Source: Lachnospiraceae bacterium
Lineage (GTDB): Bacteria; Bacillota; Clostridia; Lachnospirales; Lachnospiraceae
Assembly (NCBI GenBank): GCA_017521195.1
Contig: JAFXGP010000028.1
Location: 1-64,000 of the forward strand
Direction of reading: 5' to 3'
Length of the DNA stretch: 64,000 nucleotides
Position numbers and translations under genes: made by a program. Every line of letters starts with the position of its first letter. The stretch's first letter is position 1. Positions 56,901 through 64,000 of this stretch are shown here, piece after piece. Under the pieces are notes generated by a model. That model worked only from the letters and a program-made list of their open reading frames with translations, ran no database searches and was not told the origin of the DNA.

Positions 56901-58514
56901 TTAAACCAAATCCATTGGATCCACCAAACATTCCATAAGCACAGAACCTTCTGTATTCAGGAATTTATCAATAGCTTCATCTGCCTGAGACATATTTTCC
57001 ACACGAATAAACGGCATATCATAAGCCTGTGCTATTTTTTCCAAATCAGGACTTCCTGTTAAGTCAATTACAGAGTAATTATCCTTGTAAGTAAAATGTT
57101 GATACTGTCTAACCATACCAAGAACATTATTTTTGATTACCATAACTTTTACAGCCACTCCATGCTGTCTCATGGTTGCAAGTTCCATCATGGACATTTG
57201 GAAAGAACCATCCCCACAAACTGCTACTACCTGTCTGTCAGGTGAACCCACTTTTGCACCCATTGCTGCCGGAATAGAATATCCCATAGTACCCATACCA
57301 CCGGATGTCATAAATCTTCCATTCTTTACCACATGATAGTTACAGGACCAAATCTGATTCTGACCAACGTCAGCAACATAAACTGCATCATCTTCCATTT
57401 TATAGGATAATTTCTTTATAAATTCTGCCGGATCCACATAATCAGGATTTGGATTTCTCTTTGGAGCCATAGTCTCTTTATAAGAATTCAATGTTTGAAC
57501 CCATGCACTATGCTCACATTCAATCTCTTCATTACATAAATCTTCAAAAATATACTTTGCATCCCCTACCAATGGAATTGTAGGACCTGCATTTTTACCT
57601 ATTTCACAAGGGTCAATATCAATGTGTACTAATACTTTATTCTTAGTAATTAAGTCAGGCTGACTAACAGCACGGTCTGCTACTCTTGCACCTACCATAA
57701 TCAAAAGATCAGACTCATTCATAGCCCGGTTGGCATACGATTTTCCATTATTTCCTACATTTCCGAAATATAATGGATGCTCTGTAGGCATAACACCTAT
57801 ACCCATCATAGTAGATACCACAGGAATCTGGAATTTTTCGGCAAAAGTTCTTAATTCCTCCTGTGCATCTGCAAGGAAAACACCTCCACCGGCACAAATA
57901 ATCGGACTTTTAGCTTTTTCTAATTCTTTTCCTACCTTATGAATCTGTACAATATTTCCTTTAACAGTAGGTTTATAAGTACGCATTTTTATTTCGTCCG
58001 GATAACGGAATTTTGTAACCACCTGGTTTTGTACATCGATAGGAACATCAATTAAAACAGGTCCTTTTCTTCCGGTATTAGCAATATAAAATGCTTCTTT
58101 CATAATTCTCGGAATATCTTCCGCATCTTTTACAAGATAACTATATTTCACAAAGGATTCTGATGCACCTGTAATATCTGCTTCCTGGAATACATCACTG
58201 CCAAGCAAAGACGAGTCTACCTGTCCCGTAATACAAACCAACGGAATACTGTCTGCATACGCAGTTGCTATACCGGTAATCAGGTTTGTTGCACCGGGTC
58301 CGCTGGTAACTGCACATACCCCTACTTTACCTGTTACTCTTGCAAGACCGCTGGCTGCATGAGCAGCATTCTGCTCTGTACGTATCAAAACTGTTTTTAC
58401 TTCCGAACTTAAAATACTATTATAAAAAGGACAAATTGCTACTCCCGGATAACCGAAAACAACATCTACTTCTTCTTTTTCCAGACATTTTACCAATAAA
58501 TCCGCACCATTCAT
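56901..58514 (-). CDS. ilvB: Acetolactate synthase large subunit
   Basis: Thiamine-diphosphate enzyme that condenses two pyruvates (or pyruvate and oxobutyrate). The 537-residue protein has the catalytic Glu47 in RTEQNAAHAASG, the FAD/ThDP-binding AVTSGPGATN and the C-terminal ThDP motif GDGSFQMSMMELATMRQ followed by KNNVLGM. It is somewhat short compared with the usual about 560 residues. GAGGAGG precedes the ATG. It is the first gene of ilvB-ilvN2 and may be followed by readthrough into ilvN1-ilvC. Confidence 0.97.
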   Translation of the reverse strand: MNGADLLVKCLEKEEVDVVFGYPGVAICPFYNSILSSEVKTVLIRTEQNAAHAASGLARVTGKVGVCAVTSGPGATNLITGIATAYADSIPLVCITGQVDSSLLGSDVFQEADITGASESFVKYSYLVKDAEDIPRIMKEAFYIANTGRKGPVLIDVPIDVQNQVVTKFRYPDEIKMRTYKPTVKGNIVQIHKVGKELEKAKSPIICAGGGVFLADAQEELRTFAEKFQIPVVSTMMGIGVMPTEHPLYFGNVGNNGKSYANRAMNESDLLIMVGARVADRAVSQPDLITKNKVLVHIDIDPCEIGKNAGPTIPLVGDAKYIFEDLCNEEIECEHSAWVQTLNSYKETMAPKRNPNPDYVDPAEFIKKLSYKMEDDAVYVADVGQNQIWSCNYHVVKNGRFMTSGGMGTMGYSIPAAMGAKVGSPDRQVVAVCGDGSFQMSMMELATMRQHGVAVKVMVIKNNVLGMVRQYQHFTYKDNYSVIDLTGSPDLEKIAQAYDMPFIRVENMSQADEAIDKFLNTEGSVLMECLVDPMDLV

Positions 58515-58581
58515 AATTGGTCCTCCTCGACAACATTTTCAAACATTTTAACACACTAAAGCACGAAATTCAATACAAAAA

Positions 58582-58980
58582 TTATTTAAATCTTCCAAAA
58601 AAGTCAGATAAGGGAGATATCACACTGTTAAAGTCATCAATAGATTTGTTCAATTTCTCAAAATCAATACTATTCATATTTTCCAGTGCACGAGTTACCT
58701 CTTCACTGCTATCTTCCACTAATGATTCTACACTGATTAATACATCATCCATCTGATTTGCAGTATAGGAAATCTGCTCCAGAGCAACATTAGCATTATC
58801 TAATGTTAACGCAAGTTTCGGAACCAAAACTGCTACTGCAATCAATATTGTGAGAAAAATTCCCGCCATGGCAAACATCAATGCTTTCATCATATTTAAC
58901 TGCTTTTTCAAATATTTTCTTTCGACTTCATTTTGTTCACGGATATCATCAATTAAATTCTTAATATTATTATCTTCCAT
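58582..58980 (-). CDS. Small coiled-coil membrane protein
   Basis: A 132-residue protein with a cytoplasmic helical start (MEDNNIKNLIDDIREQNEVERKYLKK), one membrane helix (about 33-55, LMFAMAGIFLTILIAVAVLVP), and a helical outer part with heptad-like pattern. No motif was recognised. AAGGG is upstream of the ATG. It lies between metH and ilvB on the same strand but its role is unknown. Confidence 0.65.
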   Translation of the reverse strand: MEDNNIKNLIDDIREQNEVERKYLKKQLNMMKALMFAMAGIFLTILIAVAVLVPKLALTLDNANVALEQISYTANQMDDVLISVESLVEDSSEEVTRALENMNSIDFEKLNKSIDDFNSVISPLSDFFGRFK

Positions 58981-59049
58981 AATATAGATTTCCCTTTCCT
59001 ATTGCCAAACTGTTTGGGCAATCAAACTAACACTCTTAGTTATTGTTTA

Positions 59050-61470
59050 CTATGCCAAAAGCTTTTGTACTACTTTTACTGCTTCTGCTGCATCCTTAGC
59101 ATACCCATCAGCTCCGATCTGTTCTTTATAATCTTCTGTAATTACAGCACCGCCGATAATAATCTTAGCCTTGCAATCCCTTTCTTTTGCATAATCCACA
59201 ACCGCTTTCATTTCCTGCATAGTAGTAGTCATAAGTGCTGACAAACCAATGATAGAAGCATTGGTTTCCATTGCTTTCTCCACAATTGCTTCCTTAGCAA
59301 CATCTTTTCCCAAGTCAACAACATTGTAGCCGTAATTCTGAAGCATCAAAACTACTAAATTCTTTCCAATATCATGGATATCTCCTTCTACAGTAGCAAA
59401 ACAAATTGTAGGCATATCCTGTTTATCATGTTCCTGCAATAATTTAGGCTGTAATATTTCAATCGCATTTTTCATGGCTTCTGCACTTGCTATTAACTGT
59501 GGAAGAAAGTATTTTCCTTTATCAAAAAAATCACCCACATCATTGATAGCAGGCAGCAAGCTGTTATTTAATAACTCGCCGGCATCTGCACCCGCACTAA
59601 GTAATTTTTCTGTTTCCTCGGCTATGGTATTCTTCTTCCCTTTTAAAACCATTTCATAAAGTATATTAGCAACTTTATTTGTTTCTTTTGAACCGGCATT
59701 TTCTGTTTTAGAAACTGCTGTAGCTGATATAGAAATATCCTGCATTTTTTCAATATAACGGATATCACTACCTTCTTTATTTAGTAACAAATCACTGGCA
59801 AAAGCAGATGCCACCAATAAATCCTGATTTGGATTAGCAATAGCCATAGTAAGCCCTTCTCTGATTGCCATAGTTAAAAAAGTGGTATTTACCACAATTC
59901 TTTCCGGCAAACCAAAAGAAATATTAGAAAGTCCACAAGTAGTTGTTAATCCGTTTTCTTTACAATATTTAATAGTTTCTAAAGTTTCTAAAGCTGCCAT
60001 TTTATTAGCACCTACGGTAGTTACCAGTCCGTCTACTACAATATCTTCCTTGTCAAAGCCCAGCGCATAAGCTTTATCTAAAATCTCTTTAATAATAGAA
60101 ATCTTTTCTTCCAGACTTTCAGGTAATCCTTTATCAGACAAAGGTAAAAGTACAAACATTGCACCATATTTTTTTGCAATCGGTAATAACTTTTCAATTT
60201 TTTCCTGTTCCAAGGATATGGAATTTAATAGAGCTCTTCCCGGATATCTTCTCAAAGCAGCTTCACATACTTCCACATAACTGGAATCTATAGATAATGG
60301 TAAATTAGTAGCTTGGGACAGTTCCTCTATCGCTTTTAACATGAGTTCCTTTTCATCCACACCACTCATACCCATGTTAACATCCAGAATGCTTGCTCCT
60401 TTTTCTTCCTGACTCTCTGCAAATTCCAAAACCATTTCCATAGAACCATTACGGAGTTCTTGCTGTAACTTTTTCTTTCCGGTAGGATTAATCCTCTCAC
60501 CTATAATCATAAAAGGACTATCAATATCAAAAGAGACCGTCTTGCGTTCACTAGTCACATGACACTTCTTTTCATAAATTCTTTTCTTAGGTTTTTCATC
60601 TTTCATTAAAGAAATCATTGCTTTAATATGCTCCGGAGTTGTACCACAACACCCACCTAATATAGAAGCCCCTCTTTCCCAAAGCATTTTAACTTCTCTT
60701 GCAAAATCATCACATCCAAGTCCATAAACAGTATTTCCTTCTTCGTCTAAAGCAGGCATACCTGCATTTGGTTTTGCAATTAATGGTATTTTTACCGCGG
60801 ATTGGATTTTTTCGAACATAGGAATCATTTGAACAGGTCCTGTAGAACAGTTAATTCCAAATGCATCAGCTCCTAAACTTTCTAAAGTAATGGCCGCAGT
60901 TAATACATCCGTCCCATACAATGCTCTTCCATCTGCTTCAAAAGTCATAGTTACCATAACAGGAAGATTACTCACTTCTTTGGCTGCTATAAGAGCTGCT
61001 CTGCTTTCCTGCAAACTCATCATAGTTTCTACAACCAACAAATCAACTCCGGCTTCCGTCAAATAAATAATCTGCTCTTTGTATATATCTACTAATTCTT
61101 CAAAATCCATTGTTCCCATAGGTTTTAATTGCTGACCTGTCATAGTAAGGTCACCGGCAATCCAGGCTTTTCCCCCTGCAGCCTTCTTTGATAAAGCTAC
61201 TAACTTATGATTAATCTCACCAATCTGATCTTCTAAACCAAATTCCTGTAACTTAATTCTATTGGAAGTAAATGTAGGTGCATACAAAACATTGGTTCCT
61301 GCTTCAATATACTCTTTTTGTAATCCTATAAAAATATCTTCATTTTCTAAAATCCATTTCTCAGGACAAACACCACTTGGCATTCCCCTTTTTTGCAAAT
61401 TAGACCCTGTTGCACCATCTAAAAATAATAGTTGATCATTCAATAATTCCTTAAACTGCTGCTTTGTCAT
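59050..61470 (-). CDS. metH: Cobalamin-dependent methionine synthase, without reactivation domain
   Basis: Transfers the methyl group of methyltetrahydrofolate to homocysteine through methylcobalamin. The 806-residue protein has the homocysteine/zinc domain (GINCSTGP and GGCCGTTPEH), the folate domain with FMIIGERINPTGKKKL, the cap domain and the B12 domain with GDIHDIGKNLV. The C-terminal S-adenosylmethionine reactivation domain of the 1,200-residue E. coli enzyme is absent, as in many Firmicutes where a separate protein does this. AAGGAG lies eight bases before the ATG. No B12 riboswitch was recognised. Confidence 0.95.
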   Translation of the reverse strand: MTKQQFKELLNDQLLFLDGATGSNLQKRGMPSGVCPEKWILENEDIFIGLQKEYIEAGTNVLYAPTFTSNRIKLQEFGLEDQIGEINHKLVALSKKAAGGKAWIAGDLTMTGQQLKPMGTMDFEELVDIYKEQIIYLTEAGVDLLVVETMMSLQESRAALIAAKEVSNLPVMVTMTFEADGRALYGTDVLTAAITLESLGADAFGINCSTGPVQMIPMFEKIQSAVKIPLIAKPNAGMPALDEEGNTVYGLGCDDFAREVKMLWERGASILGGCCGTTPEHIKAMISLMKDEKPKKRIYEKKCHVTSERKTVSFDIDSPFMIIGERINPTGKKKLQQELRNGSMEMVLEFAESQEEKGASILDVNMGMSGVDEKELMLKAIEELSQATNLPLSIDSSYVEVCEAALRRYPGRALLNSISLEQEKIEKLLPIAKKYGAMFVLLPLSDKGLPESLEEKISIIKEILDKAYALGFDKEDIVVDGLVTTVGANKMAALETLETIKYCKENGLTTTCGLSNISFGLPERIVVNTTFLTMAIREGLTMAIANPNQDLLVASAFASDLLLNKEGSDIRYIEKMQDISISATAVSKTENAGSKETNKVANILYEMVLKGKKNTIAEETEKLLSAGADAGELLNNSLLPAINDVGDFFDKGKYFLPQLIASAEAMKNAIEILQPKLLQEHDKQDMPTICFATVEGDIHDIGKNLVVLMLQNYGYNVVDLGKDVAKEAIVEKAMETNASIIGLSALMTTTMQEMKAVVDYAKERDCKAKIIIGGAVITEDYKEQIGADGYAKDAAEAVKVVQKLLA

Positions 61471-61568
61471 GGCTATATCTCCTTATCCGCTTATGATGTT
61501 ATATAAAAACACATTATCATTTAATTGTTATTTCAAAAAATATACTACTTTACTTTAACACAGTAACT

Positions 61569-61608
61569 AAAAAAAGAAAAGCAACTATGATTTTTTAATC
61601 ATAATTGC
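61569..61608 (-). terminator. Terminator after the lipoprotein gene
   Basis: A 12-bp stem, with one G-U pair (61581-61592 with 61597-61608), followed on the minus strand by TTTTCTTTTTTT. It lies 21 bases after the stop of the lipoprotein gene. Confidence 0.85.
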
Positions 61609-61629
61609 TCTTTAATATATAATTCTAGC

Positions 61630-62127
61630 TTATTCTTCTACATAAGGCTCAAATTCAGTACCATCATCTTCTATTACAGTTGCACCTTCCGGAATCTCGC
61701 CCTGTAAAAGAGCTGCAATATAATTAATACGTTTCATAGCACTTTCATAATTATCAGTAGCTGCCTGAATTAATGAGTCACTGACATAATCCTCTTCATA
61801 TGCCTCACCATATAACCTCACTGCTTCGTACATGTAAGAAGCAGCATCATCTGCTAAATCTTCCACACTAATAAATTCTGCCGGCACATCTAAATCTGCC
61901 AATTTCTGAAATTGTTCACTCATCTGTTCCAAACTAACTAATAAAGTGGAAACCGCATTCTCAGAATCTTCTGTAATAGAATTCATTTCTGTTTCCAATG
62001 CAGATACTTCTGTATAAAAATTATCGATTTGCTCTTTAAATACTGTAAGTTCTTCTCTTTCACCACATCCGGCAAAGAATAACATTGATATAATTGTAAC
62101 TAACATCAAGACATATTTTTTTAACAT
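61630..62127 (-). CDS. Predicted lipoprotein of unknown function
   Basis: A 165-residue protein with a lipoprotein signal (MLKKYVLMLVTIISMLFFAGC; lipobox FAGC with the lipidated Cys21) and a mostly helical, acidic mature part with coiled-coil-like stretches and an ESAMKRINYIAALLQGEIPEG segment. AAAAGGAAG precedes the ATG. It has no recognised domain. It lies alone between metH and a Cof-type phosphatase. Confidence 0.75.
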   Translation of the reverse strand: MLKKYVLMLVTIISMLFFAGCGEREELTVFKEQIDNFYTEVSALETEMNSITEDSENAVSTLLVSLEQMSEQFQKLADLDVPAEFISVEDLADDAASYMYEAVRLYGEAYEEDYVSDSLIQAATDNYESAMKRINYIAALLQGEIPEGATVIEDDGTEFEPYVEE

Positions 62128-62286
62128 AATTCTTCCTTTTCTCTTATCAAATACTTATGTTCTTAACTTATTTCTATCATTACCTAAAATTAAAATAACT
62201 TTATACAATGTATCATATTCTTATTAATTTCGCAAGAATAGAACATCAATTCATTAAGATTCCCACTTCCAATTACTGTAAATATT

Positions 62287-63063
62287 TCAGTCTAAAAGAT
62301 TATAGTTATGAAGAGCATTAAATACACCATTTTCATCTACATCTGAAGTAACATAATCTGCGATCTGCTTCAAACATTCCTCTCCATTCCCCATGGCAAT
62401 GCCGATTCCTACATATTCAATCATATCCATATCATTCTGGGCATCTCCGAAAGCCATCATCTCTTCCGGTAAAATTCCAAGAAGCTCACTAAAAAACTTC
62501 ATTCCTACTGCTTTACCGCCTTCTGTAGCAATAATATCTGCTCCATGCATTCCCCATCTTGCCATTTTACATCCCCGCGGTAGTTTTTTCGAAAAAATTT
62601 CATCTTCTTCCGGTAATACAAATACCGTTGCCTGATATAATTCTTCTCCCCGATACTCTCTAATCGGTGGAATCGGTGTCGATACACCTTCCATTGCTAT
62701 TTCAACAAACTCATTGATATAGTTCATATAATGCCCCTCTGCATTCACTAAAACAAAGGGATATTCTTTCTTATGAAAAATATCTAATAATCCATCCACA
62801 TCTTCTTTACTGAAAGCATTCGAAAAAACAATATTTTGATTTTCGTCCAAGCCTAATTGTCCGTTTAAAAGAATATATCCATCAAACTCGATTTCATTGG
62901 TTGGCATATTTTTTAACTCACGAATATGACGTCCTGTTGAAAGAAATACTTTTATTCCTTTTTTTCTTAAAGTTATCAAGGCCTGTTTAGCACTATCCGG
63001 AATCGATTTTGATTTATGTGAAACCAAAGTCCCATCCACATCAAAGAATACAGCTTTAATCAT
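62287..63063 (-). CDS. Cof-type HAD-superfamily phosphatase
   Basis: A 258-residue phosphatase with motif I FFDVDGTLVSHKS, motif II FLSTGRHIR and motif IV FGDAQNDMDMIEYVG, the Cof (IIB) layout with cap between. It is distinct from the Cof gene at 26.1 kb. AGAGGAG precedes the ATG. Substrate unknown. It follows a small unknown gene on the same strand. Confidence 0.92.
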   Translation of the reverse strand: MIKAVFFDVDGTLVSHKSKSIPDSAKQALITLRKKGIKVFLSTGRHIRELKNMPTNEIEFDGYILLNGQLGLDENQNIVFSNAFSKEDVDGLLDIFHKKEYPFVLVNAEGHYMNYINEFVEIAMEGVSTPIPPIREYRGEELYQATVFVLPEEDEIFSKKLPRGCKMARWGMHGADIIATEGGKAVGMKFFSELLGILPEEMMAFGDAQNDMDMIEYVGIGIAMGNGEECLKQIADYVTSDVDENGVFNALHNYNLLD

Positions 63064-63141
63064 AGGTACGCTCCTCTATCCAATCTCGGGTTTAGTAATA
63101 TTAAAATTAATAGGTTAATAAAAAACTATCTTCTATTATAA

Positions 63142-63426
63142 TTACAATATATTTGCTTGTTCTGAAATCACATTTAAATGCTTTGCTCTCTTGTTAACTA
63201 CCACAGCCAATATCTGTTTCGCCTCATTAGAATCCTTGCGATTAATACATTGTCTTATCCCGATGAAGTTCCTTTCAAAATCATTCATTCCCACTTCTTT
63301 TGCTTTCATATCCAACCGTCGGATGGTCATAGCTGCAGCCTGCCATTGTTCTCTGTTTATAGCTTGTCCCAGCTTCAGAAAATCAAGACTTTTAAAAAAT
63401 TCTATTTGTTCTTTCGTATAGTTCAT
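63142..63426 (-). CDS. Small helical protein of unknown function
   Basis: A 94-residue basic protein starting MNYTKEQIEFFKSLDFLKLG at ATG 63426 with GGGG four bases upstream; the longer frame to 63441 is less likely. It is predicted to be helical, with a WQAAAMTIRRLDMKAKEVG segment. I do not recognise the family. It lies downstream of the MBOAT gene and upstream of the Cof gene on the same strand. Confidence 0.65.
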   Translation of the reverse strand: MNYTKEQIEFFKSLDFLKLGQAINREQWQAAAMTIRRLDMKAKEVGMNDFERNFIGIRQCINRKDSNEAKQILAVVVNKRAKHLNVISEQANIL

Positions 63427-63499
63427 TTTTCCCCGTTTCAACCCTTTTATCTAAAATAATTTTAATTCAATATCATTACAGCTATTGAATCCATCATTT

Positions 63500-64000
63500 T
63501 TAATATTTACCGTAAATAAACGGACTTCCTCCTGTATATGCAAGACATAAGGTCAATCCACAAAATACCAAAAAAAGAATTAAACCGGGAAGTTTGGTTA
63601 AATCCATTATCGGATAAAACCCTTCCATTCTGCTTACATTTTTGAATTTACCTACAATAACGTTATCTTTGGATTTAATATATGCAGCAACGCATGCTAT
63701 TGCAAATATAACAACTGTAACAATCAACCAAAAATATACATGTTCTAAACCGGCCTCAAAACTAACCATTCTTGTTAATATAACCCATGCCTTAGAGAGA
63801 GATTCTGCCCTAAATACCATTAAAGTGAAAATAAAGAATAAATCAGATAACACAATAGATATGATACTTACTAATAAATTCTGCTCTTTTTCGTTACTTT
63901 TGGTATATTTCATCCATAATTTATGCACAGACAATCCAAAGCCATTTAATACACCCCAAATAATATAATTCCATGCTGCTCCATGCCAAAGTCCCCCAAA
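63500..64000 (-). CDS. MBOAT-family O-acyltransferase (partial, N-terminus beyond right edge)
   Basis: The C-terminal 166 residues of a multi-pass membrane O-acyltransferase of the AlgI/DltB type. The frame is open to the window edge and contains the catalytic histidine region GGLWHGAAWNYIIWGVLNG, followed by several hydrophobic helices and ending GGSPFIYGKY. Such enzymes acylate extracellular polysaccharides, using a partner such as an AlgJ- or DltD-like protein; the polymer is unknown here. The gene is truncated by the window, not by mutation. Confidence 0.88.
   Translation of the reverse strand, partial: FGGLWHGAAWNYIIWGVLNGFGLSVHKLWMKYTKSNEKEQNLLVSIISIVLSDLFFIFTLMVFRAESLSKAWVILTRMVSFEAGLEHVYFWLIVTVVIFAIACVAAYIKSKDNVIVGKFKNVSRMEGFYPIMDLTKLPGLILFLVFCGLTLCLAYTGGSPFIYGKY

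Noticed and set aside
59002..59023. Imperfect palindrome between metH and the coiled-coil membrane gene
   Set aside because: Only 6 bp of continuous outer pairing and no T-run; may be a chance match.
63642..63968. Plus-strand open frame of 108 codons
   Set aside because: It is antisense to the MBOAT gene, whose conserved WHGAAW motif and membrane helices show the minus strand to be coding.

Overview
The window is about 64 kb of low-GC (roughly mid-30s % by eye) chromosomal DNA from an anaerobic Firmicute, most likely a member of the Lachnospiraceae (Clostridia). The evidence is the Shine-Dalgarno-rich gene starts, Firmicute-type PolA without proofreading residues, HemZ, bifunctional Rel, CIRCE-controlled groESL, catalytic plus regulatory aspartate transcarbamoylase genes (pyrBI), a short MetH, and many families (DUF1576, DUF815, DUF5050, DUF1292, DUF5662) that are common in that group. 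I see no rRNA, tRNA, CRISPR array, insertion sequence or prophage; this is mostly core genome.

Layout. 1-5.0 kb (minus): HC2 zinc-finger membrane protein, polA, coaE and an FtsA/PilM-like ATPase cut by the left edge. 5.1-8.0 kb (minus): ptsI-ptsH-nagB, linking the sugar phosphotransferase system to amino-sugar catabolism. 8.2-15.9 kb (minus): MBL hydrolase, hemZ, DUF1576 membrane protein, a small unknown, a uridine-kinase-like protein, hisS and aspS. 16-23.4 kb (minus): rel, a membrane-anchored beta-lactamase-fold hydrolase, groESL and a degenerate GGDEF protein. 23.5-27 kb (plus): ABC-F ATPase, PHP phosphoesterase, Cof-type phosphatase. 27-33.4 kb (minus): a polyphosphate operon (DUF815 AAA protein, ppx, ppk, maf, two small unknowns).

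33.6-34.6 kb holds a lone DUF5050 protein. 34.7-39.7 kb (minus) is a folate operon (folC, folE, an HD protein, folP, a VanW-type surface protein, folBK). 39.8-46.3 kb carries a small membrane protein, a PH-domain protein, pyrBI, yajC, tgt, a VanY-type carboxypeptidase and aroC. 46.4-51.7 kb carries a lactonase, an RluA-type pseudouridine synthase, trpS, a coiled-coil membrane protein, a Cys/His-rich mini-protein and a DUF5662 protein. 51.7-54.6 kb holds an amylase-like protein whose catalytic residues are gone, a DUF1292 protein and a membrane-anchored protein with a domain resembling polymorphic-toxin nucleases. 54.6-61.5 kb (minus) is branched-chain amino-acid synthesis (ilvB, two ilvN-type small subunits, ilvC), a coiled-coil membrane protein and metH. 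The right end holds a lipoprotein, a second Cof-type phosphatase, a small unknown and an MBOAT acyltransferase cut by the edge.

Most convergent junctions have strong, often bidirectional hairpin terminators. I did not find a single clearly novel multi-gene defence or mobile system. The most unusual items are the amylase-family pseudoenzyme, the exported nuclease-like domain, an HPr with Arg at the regulatory Ser46 position, a degenerate GGDEF protein, and the DUF815-ppx-ppk operon. All family assignments are from reading the translated sequence; no searches were run.
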